Shown here: in pieces, positions 42,128 through 51,423 of the stretch
Position numbering within the stretch: the first letter of the stretch is position 1
How the letters are laid out: the number at the start of each line of letters is the position of its first letter
DNA from: ZAX-1 sp046533095
Lineage (GTDB): Bacteria; Bacillota; Clostridia; Lachnospirales; Lachnospiraceae
Reading direction: 5' to 3'
DNA: 64,000 nt
Assembly: GCA_046533095.1 (NCBI GenBank)
Contig: JAJQRA010000024.1
Location: forward strand, 152,238 to 216,237
Made by a program: the position numbers and the translations under genes
Notes under the pieces: generated by a model
The model's database searches: none
What the model was told of the DNA's origin: nothing
The model's input: only the letters and a program-made list of their open reading frames with translations

Positions 42128-43924
42128 ATGAACGTTTCAGAATTTATTTTTGACTATTTTGAGAAAAAAGGAATTAACACAGTGTTTATGGTGACAGGTG
42201 GACAGGCAATGTGGTTAAACGACGCTGTGGGTAAAAATGATAATTATGAAATCATATGTACGCATCATGAGCAGACTGCAACAATGGCAGCAGATGCTTA
42301 TGGGCGGATAAAAAACAAGCCGGCAATTGCCCTTGTTACTGCGGGACCTGGTAGCGTGAATGCCTTGAATGGGGTGGCAGGAGGGTACACCGACTCATCT
42401 CCGATGATTGTGATTTCGGGTCAAGCAGCCTATGCTTTTGTGAAATATCAGGAAGAAACCAAAATACGTCAGCATGGTGTTCAAGGAATTAATATCAAAC
42501 CTTTAGTGTCAAGTATTGTAAAATACTTTATTACAATTGATGATCCCCAAAAGGTGCTTTTTTACCTTGAAGAAGCCTTCCATGCCGCAACAACTGGTAG
42601 ACCGGGACCTGTTTGGATTGATGTTCCGCTTGACATACAAAAAATGGAAATTGATTTGCGTATGTTAGAACAATATGTGCCAGAATGCGAGGAAGAAACA
42701 CAAGTAATCCTAAACAAAACGGTAAAAAAAGTATATTCTTTGTTGGAGAATGCAAAGCGTCCGATTTTTCTTGTCGGACAAGGTGTTAGCTTGGCGGGTG
42801 CGAAGGAAGTGTTTTATGAATATATTCGCAGGGTCAATATCCCCGTAATAACTGCAAGATTGGGGATAGATTTAATCGAAAGCGACAGTAATTTGTATGT
42901 TGGACGTCCCGGCAATTATGGTGAACGTTCAGCAAATTTTGCAATTCAAAATGCCGATGTGGTTATATCGGTAGGCTGTCGCTTGTCGTCATCGCTTATC
43001 GGTCATACCCCTTCAAAGTTTGCAAAAAATGCCTATTTGATGGTAGTTGATATCGACCAGAAAGAGCTTGATAAACCTGGTGTTAAAATTGATTATAAAG
43101 CGAGACTTGACAGCAAAGCCTTTTTGGAATATTTAAACAGTACCTATGAAAAGTACACCTTGCCAGACTATTCTTTTTGGATAGAGCAATGCAATGTGTG
43201 GAAACAAAAATACCCTGTAGTGTTGCCTTCCTATAAAGAAGAAAAACCAATTAACTCATATTACTTTATTGATGAATTATCAAAAGCCACTTCATCGGAT
43301 TCGGTAGTCTTAGTTGATACTGGTTCCTGTTTTCATGTGGCTTGCCAAACATGGAAAGTGAAAAAAGGTCAAAAATATCTGACAACAGGAGGACTTTCCT
43401 CTATGGGATATTGGGTTGCCGGAATAGGTGCTTGCATGGCGAATAGAAAACGTAAAACGATTGTAATAACGGGAGATGGAAGCCTGCAGATGAACATACA
43501 GGAATTTGCAACGATTAAGCATAATGAACTGCCGATTAAGGTGTTTGTACTGAACAATAATGGCTATTTGCTGATTCGTCATACGCAAAGAAACTTTATG
43601 GATGACAGATTTGTTGGTGAAGGTCCTGACAGCGGTGTTTGGTGTCCCGATTCACTAGCGATTGCTGAAGCGTATGGCATAAAAGGAGTTCGTATTGACT
43701 CTACTGATAATGTTCAAGAAAAAATAAAGGAGGTTTTGGATTATGATGGTCCAGTTATCTGCGATGTGATGACACCTGAATGGCAGCTTCTTATTCCGAG
43801 GATTTCTTCAGATAAGCTTCCCGATGGTACGCTTGTGGCACATGATTATGAAGATATGTTTCCTTTTTTAAATAGAGAGGAATTAAAAGAAAATATGATT
43901 GCAGAGAACTACAGTCCAATATGA
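42128..43924 (+). CDS. Thiamine diphosphate-dependent enzyme, acetolactate synthase/YerE-like
   Basis: 598 residues in three domains. The pyrimidine-binding domain has the catalytic Glu in CTHHEQTATMAADAYGR. A central Rossmann domain follows (PIFLVGQGVSLAG). The pyrophosphate domain has GDGSLQMNIQEF ending in VLNNNGY (the GDG-to-NN motif). The best functional model in a CDP-dideoxysugar operon is YerE of Yersinia, which transfers a two-carbon unit from pyruvate to a CDP-4-keto-3,6-dideoxysugar to make a branched sugar. Plain acetolactate synthase cannot be excluded, but no ilvN-type regulatory subunit is adjacent. Confidence 0.85.
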   Translation: MNVSEFIFDYFEKKGINTVFMVTGGQAMWLNDAVGKNDNYEIICTHHEQTATMAADAYGRIKNKPAIALVTAGPGSVNALNGVAGGYTDSSPMIVISGQAAYAFVKYQEETKIRQHGVQGINIKPLVSSIVKYFITIDDPQKVLFYLEEAFHAATTGRPGPVWIDVPLDIQKMEIDLRMLEQYVPECEEETQVILNKTVKKVYSLLENAKRPIFLVGQGVSLAGAKEVFYEYIRRVNIPVITARLGIDLIESDSNLYVGRPGNYGERSANFAIQNADVVISVGCRLSSSLIGHTPSKFAKNAYLMVVDIDQKELDKPGVKIDYKARLDSKAFLEYLNSTYEKYTLPDYSFWIEQCNVWKQKYPVVLPSYKEEKPINSYYFIDELSKATSSDSVVLVDTGSCFHVACQTWKVKKGQKYLTTGGLSSMGYWVAGIGACMANRKRKTIVITGDGSLQMNIQEFATIKHNELPIKVFVLNNNGYLLIRHTQRNFMDDRFVGEGPDSGVWCPDSLAIAEAYGIKGVRIDSTDNVQEKIKEVLDYDGPVICDVMTPEWQLLIPRISSDKLPDGTLVAHDYEDMFPFLNREELKENMIAENYSPI

Positions 43925-43944
43925 AAACTGGGGGAGGTGTCTGT

Positions 43945-44607
43945 ATGAATGAATTTCAAATACACATTAAGAGTATACTGGATATGTATAAATGCAAAAG
44001 TGAAGGTGATTACTTAGTGTGTCTGCCTATATATAATGAAGATGGTGACATCGAGGCCTATCTGCGTCCTATTACACAAGACTATCGAACTACAATAAAA
44101 GACTGTGCAGAACTTTTAAGCAAATGGCGAGTTGAAAATCCAACTATTTCTACAGGAACATTTGAGGTGACAGAGGAACGAACAAAGCGATGGCTTGACA
44201 AGCTTGTTGTAGGAAATGATGACCGCATAATATTTATGATACAGGGGCTTAATGGACATTATTTAGGTCATATAGGTCTTACATCTTTTGACGCAACGAG
44301 AAAAGAAGCTGAAATTGACTCTGTTTTACGCGGTACAAAAAATGAGATTTCCGGATTGATGAAACATGCAATGGCAGCTATCATACGGTGGGGACAAGAT
44401 GAATTACAACTGAATCATATTAAGCTGAAAGTATTTAATGACAATACACATGCTGTGGAATTTTATAAAAAATGTGGGTTTATTGAAGAAAAGAGGCTTC
44501 CACTGGTTAAAGTTTCCTTGGAGGATGAGGAAAAGTGGGAAATTAGTGCAGATTTAAATCTACAAAATGCAGAAAAATACTATCTTGAAATGGTTTTAGT
44601 GGGGTAA
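43945..44607 (+). CDS. GNAT family N-acetyltransferase
   Basis: 220 residues. The GNAT core lies in the C-terminal two thirds: beta strand GHYLGHIGLTSF, a conserved helix with IRWGQDELQLNHIKLKV, and the FNDNTHAVEFYKKCGFIEEKR acetyl-CoA binding region. The N-terminal ~60 residues are specific to this protein. ATG 43945 is preceded by GGGAGG; the in-frame ATG 43921 overlaps the previous stop. It likely acylates an amino sugar made by one of the following aminotransferases. Confidence 0.85.
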   Translation: MNEFQIHIKSILDMYKCKSEGDYLVCLPIYNEDGDIEAYLRPITQDYRTTIKDCAELLSKWRVENPTISTGTFEVTEERTKRWLDKLVVGNDDRIIFMIQGLNGHYLGHIGLTSFDATRKEAEIDSVLRGTKNEISGLMKHAMAAIIRWGQDELQLNHIKLKVFNDNTHAVEFYKKCGFIEEKRLPLVKVSLEDEEKWEISADLNLQNAEKYYLEMVLVG

Positions 44608-44612
44608 CTATA

Positions 44613-45773
44613 ATGAAATTATATAATCAATCTATGAGAGCCAAATTGTTAATGCAATCCGAAATAAGAAATATGTCCATTGAATGTGATGCCATAGGCG
44701 GTATTAATCTTGCACAAGGGATCTGTGACCTGCCTCTTGCAGACATTTTGGCGGATGCGGTATTAAAAGCCATGAAAGATGGTGAAAATCATTATACGAG
44801 ATATGATGGGGTGGAATTCCTGCGAAAGCAAATTGCAAGAAAAGCGATCAATTTCAATAAAATAAATACAAGTCCCGAGAATATTATTGTATCTGCCGGT
44901 GCTACTGGTGCACTGTATAGTGCTTGCTATGCCTTGTTTTCGCCTGGAGATGAAGTAATACTTTTTCAGCCTTATTATGGTTATCACGAATATACGCTAA
45001 TATCTTTAAATGTGGTTCCTGTATTTTCAAACCTCATATACCCTAATTGGGATATAGATTATGACAACTTAGAAACAGTAATTACAAAGAAAACGAAGGC
45101 GATTATAATATGCACCCCTTCCAATCCTTGTGGTAAAGTTTTTACTAAAAACGAGTTAGAAAAATTAGGGGATTTTTGCATTCAACATAATTTGATTATT
45201 TTGACAGATGAAATTTACGAGTACATTACATATGACGAGGCCGAACATGTAAGTCCTGCGTCTATACCTGAATTGGCAGACAGGACAATAACGATATCAG
45301 GGTATTCAAAGACTTTCAGTATTACAGGATGGCGCATTGGCTATTCTATTGCCAATGAAGATATTTGCAAATGGATAGGAAATGCGAATGACTTGATTTA
45401 TGTTTGTGCCCCTGCGCCGCTCCAATATGGAGTGGCTGCGGCTATAGAAACGTTATCGGATGAATTTTATTTATCATTGAAAGACAACTTTCAGATTAGG
45501 AGGAATTTGCTGTGCGACACCCTTGCTGAGATTGGGCTGCAGCCTTTTATCCCCAAAGGTGCATACTATGTATTGGCTGACGTCTCTACGATACCCGGTC
45601 ATACTAGCAAAGAAAAAGCGATAGAAATCCTCCTTAAAACGGATGTAGGTACAGTGCCTGGCGATGCTTTTTATAAAGAGGGGAAAGGGGCAAACTTTGT
45701 TAGATTTTGTTTTGCAAAAAAAATGGCGGTCATAGAACAAGCATGTGATGGTCTCCGCAAATTAAGAAAGTAG
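44613..45773 (+). CDS. Class I/II PLP-dependent aminotransferase
   Basis: A 386-residue fold-type I enzyme of the aspartate/kynurenine aminotransferase group. It shows NLAQGICDLP, the SAGATGALYSACYAL cofactor loop, the TPSNPCGKVF motif, Asp in LTDEIYEYI and the Schiff-base Lys in SGYSKTFSITGWRIGY. C-terminal FVRFCFA holds the substrate carboxylate Arg. It probably acts on an amino acid or keto acid rather than a nucleotide sugar, making an acyl or amino donor for the pathway. It begins five bases after the GNAT gene. Confidence 0.88.
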   Translation: MKLYNQSMRAKLLMQSEIRNMSIECDAIGGINLAQGICDLPLADILADAVLKAMKDGENHYTRYDGVEFLRKQIARKAINFNKINTSPENIIVSAGATGALYSACYALFSPGDEVILFQPYYGYHEYTLISLNVVPVFSNLIYPNWDIDYDNLETVITKKTKAIIICTPSNPCGKVFTKNELEKLGDFCIQHNLIILTDEIYEYITYDEAEHVSPASIPELADRTITISGYSKTFSITGWRIGYSIANEDICKWIGNANDLIYVCAPAPLQYGVAAAIETLSDEFYLSLKDNFQIRRNLLCDTLAEIGLQPFIPKGAYYVLADVSTIPGHTSKEKAIEILLKTDVGTVPGDAFYKEGKGANFVRFCFAKKMAVIEQACDGLRKLRK

Positions 45774-45783
45774 GTATAATCAT

Positions 45784-46887
45784 ATGTCGAAGAAAATTAG
45801 TTTTGCTGGTCCGTGGATTACCGAGAAAGAGATGGATGCTGTTCTTAACGCAGTGAAAAGTGGGTGGTATGAGAATTATACAAGGGATACCGAAGAGCTG
45901 ATTGATACTGTCTGCTCTTACACAGGTATGAAATATGCAATTCCAACGCATTGCTGTACACTGGCACTGCATTTAGCCACTGCTTCACTTGGCTTAGGAA
46001 AAGGCGATGAAGTGATAGTCACTGACCATAGTTGGGTGGCTACAGCATATGCTATTACGTATACTGGGGCAAAATGTATATTTGTCGATATTGATCCGGA
46101 AACACTTTGTATTGACCCTCAAGCAATTGAAAATGCGATTACTGAGAATACAAAAGCAATTATGCTAGTTCATAATTTTGGACTTCCGGCTGATATGAAT
46201 AGAATTATGGATATTGCGAAATTGCATCGCCTAAAAGTTATTGAAGATGCTGCACCTGCTATGGGTTCGACCTATAAAGGACATCGTGTGGGAACCTTTG
46301 GAGATGTATCCTGCTTTAGCTTTCAAGGGGCTAAGATTGCAGTTGCAGGTGAAGGCGGGGTGTATTTAACGAATAATGAAGAAGTGTTTCAAAAAGCAAC
46401 TTTATTGGCAAATATGGGACGCACAGATCGAGTGATGCCCTTCTGGTCTGATTCTCTTGGATATCAGTATACCATTTCAAACTTATCAGCAGCGCTTGCA
46501 AATGTGCAGATGAAACGGATTGATGAGCTAGTCGAAAAGAAGCGCCAACTTTTCATATGGTATAGGGATAGGCTCATGAATCACCCCAAAATTTCAGTCG
46601 TTCATGAACAAAAAGATACATTTGGAAACTATTGCTATCCGTCAATTTTCATTAAGGATAGTGATACTCCGCGAGATGAAATATTAACCATATTCCGAGA
46701 TCATAATATTCATGCCAGACCAGGGTTTCCGCAAATGAGCAATTTTCCAATTTATGTAAATGATAAACGTTTTGAAAATCCAGTAGCAAAACGTTTTGAA
46801 AAAAACGGATTGGTATTGCCGTCTGCCGCAAATTTAGACGAAAATGACATTGATTTCGTATGTGAGATATTGTTGAAATTGCTGTAG
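45784..46887 (+). CDS. DegT/DnrJ/EryC1/StrS family sugar aminotransferase
   Basis: A 367-residue PLP enzyme that transaminates keto sugars on nucleotides. The Schiff-base Lys is in CFSFQGAKIAVAGEGG. HCCTLALHLA, DHSWVATA, EDAAPAMGS and the C-terminal RPGFPQMSNFPIY fit perosamine- or dTDP-amino-sugar synthases. Unlike RfbH it keeps the Lys and lacks the cluster cysteines, so it is an ordinary aminotransferase. It is the last gene of the operon. The likely substrate is the branched or 4-keto CDP-sugar produced upstream. Confidence 0.92.
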   Translation: MSKKISFAGPWITEKEMDAVLNAVKSGWYENYTRDTEELIDTVCSYTGMKYAIPTHCCTLALHLATASLGLGKGDEVIVTDHSWVATAYAITYTGAKCIFVDIDPETLCIDPQAIENAITENTKAIMLVHNFGLPADMNRIMDIAKLHRLKVIEDAAPAMGSTYKGHRVGTFGDVSCFSFQGAKIAVAGEGGVYLTNNEEVFQKATLLANMGRTDRVMPFWSDSLGYQYTISNLSAALANVQMKRIDELVEKKRQLFIWYRDRLMNHPKISVVHEQKDTFGNYCYPSIFIKDSDTPRDEILTIFRDHNIHARPGFPQMSNFPIYVNDKRFENPVAKRFEKNGLVLPSAANLDENDIDFVCEILLKLL

Positions 46888-47365
46888 TGTAATGCAGTGG
46901 AGATTTCGAGAGCAATGATATGTCAAAAAGGCATACGGTAACAGAGCAATATGTTTGTGGACTTCCCAAAGAAGTGGCACTCAACTGAATTTTTTTAGTT
47001 ACTATTCACTGCATTTAGAGCTGTTAAATGTATTTACCATTCAGATCTGTTTATCCCTCAAAATAGTCGACCGTTAGGAAAATTGGTTATATAAATTACT
47101 AAGGAAAGTATCAGATTTAGGGCAAGCACAAAAAGAGAAATTAACAATAAAGTCTAATTGCCCGCTAAGAGAGATTTTACGTATGTTTTGGATTTGGTAA
47201 ATTTGAACAAGATCAAGCTTTCGGATGTAAAGGTGTTGATTGAAAACTTTTCTCTGGACAACGGACAATACTGCAATATTTCCTGAATCCCATTACCAAG
47301 GGGCTTGGGGAAAATTTGAAAGAGAATTAAATACGCGAAAGAAAAGGAGATCGATGAAGGCTAGA
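46888..47365. other. Gene-free stretch after the glycan operon, decayed sequence
   Basis: About 480 bases. A short open stretch at about 47180-47284 (plus strand) reads YVLDLVNLNKIKLSDVKVLI and ends in TGA; it looks like the end of a lost gene but is not recognised. No promoter or terminator is obvious. Confidence 0.3.
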
Positions 47366-47537
47366 CTGCAGCGTAAATATAAAAAGAGGGAGTCAAGCGA
47401 AAGGCTTCGCCTAATAGGCGTTCGCCATCCGCAAGGCCTCCCTCATAAAAGGGGGTTTCGCAATGAAAACGCCTTGACTAAATACAAGAGCTAAACTTGT
47501 GCTTGTTATCGTTTTTGCAGCTGCAAAGATTCTAGTG
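47366..47537. repeat. Long direct repeat, copy B (pairs with 29930-30107)
   Basis: Same orientation and about 90 percent identical to copy A over the first 130 bases. The terminator hairpin is degraded here. The copy ends in TTCTAGTG, where the IS3-family element begins. Confidence 0.85.
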
Positions 47538-47555
47538 TGGATTGTCAACACTTAT

Positions 47556-48389
47556 TTAGACAACTTTTTTAAGACTAGTAAGCCGATATTCTTTTGGGGT
47601 CAAATAACCTAATGAGGAATGAATCCTGTGATTGTTAAACCAGTTTACATAATCTGATAATTCGTATTGCAATTGCTCCAACGTTTCATATCCCTGCCCT
47701 TTTACGAATTCGGTTTTGATGATTTTAAACGTGGCTTCCGCTACCGCGTTGTCATAGGGGCATCCCTTCATACTCAGAGAACGGCGGATGTGGAAGGCTT
47801 CAAGCGTTTCATCCAGAGCTTTATTTTTAAACTCGTTTCCGCGGTCCGTATGAAAAATCTGTATTCGATTCAGGTTTACATCTATGCGGGAAAACGCTTT
47901 GCCTACCATTGTGGCGTTTTTATTTTTTCCGGTGCTGTACCCTATGATTTCCCTGTTAAACAGGTCAACCAGTACACAGATATAGTTCCAGCTGTTCCAA
48001 ACCCCCACATAAGTCAGGTCGCTGACTACTACGTTGTATTGCGGCTGGTCGGAGAATTCCCTATCTACTATGTTCTGCACCTTGGATTCGTTGCATTTAT
48101 CTACATGGGACCTGTACTGCGCCACTGTATAGGACGATACCAGCCCTTCCTGTTTCATGATCCGCCCAATTCGCCTCCGTGAAATGACGAACCCTTTTTT
48201 CAGCAGCTCTATTTTGATTTTTCGGATACCATAATTATTCCGGCTTTGCCGGAATATCCCCCGGATTTCAGCTGCCAGACTGTCCTCTGCCGGTGGCTGC
48301 TTTGCTTCATAATAGTAGGTGCTCCTTGGAATGTCTAGGACTTTGCACATTGCTGGCACAGGGTATTTGTGGGCGTTCGCCTTGATCAC
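47556..48389 (-). CDS. IS3 family transposase, OrfB (DDE domain)
   Basis: A 277-residue rve-type integrase domain. An N-terminal HTH_21 helix (FRQSRNNYGIRKIKIELLKKG) precedes the DDE core: Asp in VVSDLTYV, Asp in FHTDRGNEF and Glu in AVAEATFKIIKTE. The C-terminal WFNNHRIHSSLGYLTP is typical. Normally expressed as an OrfAB fusion by -1 frameshifting. Confidence 0.93.
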   Translation of the reverse strand: MIKANAHKYPVPAMCKVLDIPRSTYYYEAKQPPAEDSLAAEIRGIFRQSRNNYGIRKIKIELLKKGFVISRRRIGRIMKQEGLVSSYTVAQYRSHVDKCNESKVQNIVDREFSDQPQYNVVVSDLTYVGVWNSWNYICVLVDLFNREIIGYSTGKNKNATMVGKAFSRIDVNLNRIQIFHTDRGNEFKNKALDETLEAFHIRRSLSMKGCPYDNAVAEATFKIIKTEFVKGQGYETLEQLQYELSDYVNWFNNHRIHSSLGYLTPKEYRLTSLKKVV

Positions 48390-48391
48390 AT

Positions 48392-48679
48392 TTACTTTCG
48401 TCCTAAAATCGGCGCTGCTTGTTTTAAAATGCCGTTCTCCATTTCGATCTGCTTTAGTCGTTTCTGGAGTCCAGCCAGCCTCTGCTGTTCAGGGGAACGG
48501 CTATCCTTCTCATGGAAAGAGCCGGATGTCCCTGACTGCTTGAGCCATTTATCTAATAGGGATGTTGCAATGCCGTACTCACGGCAGATATCACATTTTC
48601 TCTTTCCATTATGATATAGCTGCACAATTTGTTGCTTGAAATCGTCCGTATAAGAATGCGGTTTTCTTCTTTCGGTCAT
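48392..48679 (-). CDS. IS3 family transposase, OrfA (helix-turn-helix)
   Basis: A 95-residue DNA-binding protein: an N-terminal helix-turn-helix (YTDDFKQQIVQLYHNGKRK; ICREYGIATSLLDKWLKQ) and a C-terminal leucine-zipper-like coil (LAGLQKRLKQIEMENGILKQ). It binds the IS ends. It lies directly upstream of OrfB. Confidence 0.9.
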   Translation of the reverse strand: MTERRKPHSYTDDFKQQIVQLYHNGKRKCDICREYGIATSLLDKWLKQSGTSGSFHEKDSRSPEQQRLAGLQKRLKQIEMENGILKQAAPILGRK

Positions 48680-48939
48680 GCTTTTTTGCTCCTTTGATTC
48701 TTTTATTTTATATGACCTTAAAATATCTGTCTAGTTAAGTATAACCTATCCATAGTGGGCTTGACAGGTGGCATGCCATTCGCGAAGGCTCCTATCATGC
48801 AGTCAATACGATTTTGCAGGATGGGGAATAGATGGCCTTAGCAAGCAGCTTTGCTTGCCCCTATAATTATGCTAGAAATGCTTTGGCACGATGATGGGAA
48901 AAGCGCAGGTTAAATTGGGGAATTTTGAAGAACCCCTTT

Positions 48940-49613
48940 CGTTTGATGACAAAATATGCTATCATGAGGCATACAAAGAAGAAAAGTGCGGCAAAGTACA
49001 TAGGAGGATGCATTGGCGGGGAAAGCCAACGGGGCGGGTACGTGAAGGCCTTTGTAAACCTGGAAGCCCAGAAGAGCTTCTACCCTGGCTACCATATTGA
49101 GAAACGGGGGATATTTTATGGGTCGAGGATGATTTCGGCGCAGTACAATACGGAATTTACAGAGCCGGACTACAACGGCATCAAGAAAGTGTACTCCATC
49201 TGGATATGCATGAACCCGTCGAAGAAGGAAGGCAACACGATCACCAGGTACTGCATGGCGAAGGAGGATCTGGTAGGGGAGGTCGAGGATAGACCGGAAG
49301 CATACGACCTGATGTGTGTGATTCGGATCTGCCTAGGGGACGAGGACATAAGGGGATCTTAAAGCTTCTGGGCGTGCTGCTGTCGTCAGAGAAGAAGGCG
49401 GAAGAGAAGAAATCGGTGCTGGAGAAGGAATTTGGCATAGCCATGAGCAAGGAGATGGCGAAGGAGGTCAGCGTTATGTGCAATTTAAGCCAAGGGGTGC
49501 TGGAAATAGGGATTCAAAAGGGTGAGGAAATAGGGATTCAAAAAGGGGAATGGGAGAGGGAGAAGTATAATGTACCCTATAAGGTGGACACATTAAGAAG
49601 AAGGCATCCCTGA
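48940..49613 (+). pseudogene. PD-(D/E)XK (Rpn-like) nuclease family transposase, broken
   Basis: The N-terminal third is missing. From about 49040 the frame reads AFVNLEAQKSFYPGYHIEKR, GIFYGSRMISAQYNTEF and KKVYSIWICMNPS, including the NLEAQ stretch with the nuclease Glu-x-Gln motif. A frameshift near 49320 continues as KLLGVLLSSEKKAEEKK and FGIAMSKEMAKEVSVMCNLS, then the heptad-like IGIQKGEE tail. The family is abundant and mobile in Lachnospiraceae-type genomes. This copy is dead. Confidence 0.8.
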
Positions 49614-49723
49614 AAATAGACATTAAGAAGAAGGGGGATACCCTTAGATGTAGACAGCTCTAAGTGGGGATTTCCTTCTGTTGGATGTTGAGATATAATA
49701 AAAACATTCATAGGAGGACAAGT

Positions 49724-50137
49724 ATGAGAGAATACACTGCAAAAGAGATAAAGCAGCTAAAAGCCAATCTTTATACGCTTAATATTACAAAGAACAAATT
49801 ATATTTTACTGCGAAATTCAAAGAAGACTTTTGGTGCAGCTATCAAGCCGGAAATGCACCGAAGAAAATCATGGCAGATCTAGGCTATGACGTGAAACTA
49901 TTTCGTCAGAAGCAGATAGATAGTATTGTTCAGCGGATCAAAAGCCAGGCGCTATCGGGTGGTGGATTTAGCGAAGGCGAAAACACGACGAAGCGGATGC
50001 CAATGAAAAGCCCATCTTCTCCACAGGATTCCCCACAAAGATTGGAACAGATGCAGCATGAGCTCCTATACTTGCGCCAGGAAGTGGAGTTTTTAAAAAA
50101 AATTATAAAAGCAGACAGCCCGAAACGGAAAGGCTGA
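49724..50137 (+). CDS. IS3-type transposase OrfA
   Basis: A 137-residue protein starting MREYTAKEIKQLKANLYTL with AGGAGG before ATG 49724. The middle resembles a helix-turn-helix (FWCSYQAGNAPKKIMADLGY) and the C-terminus a coiled coil (LEQMQHELLYLRQEVEFLKK), the usual OrfA architecture. The stop at 50135-50137 is immediately followed by the OrfB frame. Confidence 0.8.
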   Translation: MREYTAKEIKQLKANLYTLNITKNKLYFTAKFKEDFWCSYQAGNAPKKIMADLGYDVKLFRQKQIDSIVQRIKSQALSGGGFSEGENTTKRMPMKSPSSPQDSPQRLEQMQHELLYLRQEVEFLKKIIKADSPKRKG

Positions 50138-50138
50138 T

Positions 50139-51091
50139 TATGGGGGAATCAAGCTGTAGGTTCGAAATCATCCATGAAGTGCTGAGCGGAAAGGACAATG
50201 CACTGTCGGTAACGATGCTGTGTGGCATTGCAGGGGTGTCCCGCTCTGGATATTACCGCTGGAGGGCTGGAAGAAGATAAGCGCAATGAGCTGGAACTGC
50301 GGGATAGGGCTGATTTTGAGCTCCTCCTGAAGGCATATATGCATAGGGGATATGACAAGGGTGCAGGGGGAATCTATATGAGCCTGCTCCATCAAGACCC
50401 TCCGGTGGCAATGAATAGAAAGAAAATCCGGCGCTTGATGAAAAAGTATGGCTTAGCCTGTCAGATTAGGAAAGCAAACCCCTATAGGAGGATGGCAAAA
50501 GCAATTAAGACCAGTCATGTGCCAGGGAATTTACTGAACCGGGAGTTTCGGCTACATGGGCCGAGGACGGCTCTCTTGACAGACATTACATACATTCCAT
50601 ATAATGGCGTGTTTTGCTACCTGTCAACAGTCATAGATGCTTTTACAAAGCAGATACTCTCTTATGTTATGAGCGAATCGCTAGAGGTTGACTTTGTATT
50701 AGAAACAGTGAATAGGATGGTAGACAGGCATGGGGTTTCGTTGACAGCCGGAACATTAATCCATAGTGACCAAGGCTGCCACTATACCAGCTGCAGCTTC
50801 ATTCAAATAGTGAAGGACAAGAACTTAAGACAGTCCATGTCCCGGAGAGGGAACTGCTGGGACAATGCGCCCCAAGAGAGCTTCTATGGTCATATGAAGG
50901 ATGAAATAGACCTAAGCGGATGTGAAACATATGTGCAAGTAAAGGCGGTCATAGATGACTGGATGGATTACTATAATAGAGAACGGTATCAGTGGCAATT
51001 ATCCAAGCTGTCACCAGATGAATATTACCAATATATCACAACTGGGAAATATCCGCTAACAGGAATAAAGCAACCAGAGCATATCAATTAA
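50139..51091 (+). pseudogene. IS3-type transposase OrfB with internal frameshift
   Basis: ATG 50139 opens MGESSCRFEIIHEVLSGKDN and the helix-turn-helix GIAGVSRSGYYRWRAG, then stops at 50280. The rest of OrfB continues in the -1 frame from about 50260 (LEEDKRNELELRDRADFELL) to 51091. The DDE core is intact: LLTDITYIPYNG, IHSDQGCHYTS and NAPQESFYGHMKDE. The break between the helix-turn-helix and the catalytic part probably inactivates it, unless slippage restores the frame. Confidence 0.75.
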
Positions 51092-51147
51092 ATATAACAA
51101 TATCCAACACGAACAAAGAATCTCTTTTTCTTAAATTGTCCTTGACA

Positions 51148-51423
51148 AGGGGTACAGTTTAAAGTTGGCGTTTGCATTTATCTCCACTTTGAAAGAATTT
51201 GGGTTAAATGACAACGAAACCATGGAAAGGCTTAGGGCGAAAGGGATAGACGAGACATACCTAAAAGCCTATCATGCACAAACCCCATATAACGGCATTT
51301 GATCTCTCCTATTGATGTCGTTGCCTAGGAAAACGATACGCCAACTGCCTATTTTAGCGGCTGCGAATAGAATTGGTGGGAAAACATGGCATATGAAAAT
51401 TACGTGTGATATGGGGTAGGAAG
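51148..51423 (+). other. Remnant region before the two-component system
   Basis: Positions 51163-51302 form an open stretch reading LAFAFISTLKEFGLNDNETM, MERLRAKGIDETYLKAYHAQ and a stop. It is coding-like, lacks a start, and could be the displaced C-terminal end of the Rpn-like gene interrupted by the IS, but the match is not certain. Confidence 0.35.

Larger units (their letters stand above)
47538..48752 (-). mobile_element. IS3-family insertion sequence (IS150/IS51-like), complete
   Basis: 1215 bp. The left end TGGATTGTCAACACTTATTT and the right end (reverse) TGGATAGGTTATACTTAACT are imperfect inverted repeats that continue with TAGACA. It is flanked by the 5-bp direct repeat TAGTG (47533-47537 and 48753-48757). 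It contains two overlapping-phase genes on the minus strand. Confidence 0.85.
49649..51147 (+). mobile_element. IS3-family insertion sequence, second type, with frameshifted OrfB
   Basis: About 1.5 kb. The proposed ends TGTAGACAGCTCTAAG (left) and, reversed, TGTCAAGGACAATTTAAG (right) are imperfect inverted repeats; further in, TGTTGGATGTTGAGATATA and TGTTGGATATTGTTATATT also match. No clear target duplication was found. It lies within remnants of an Rpn-like gene. Confidence 0.6.
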
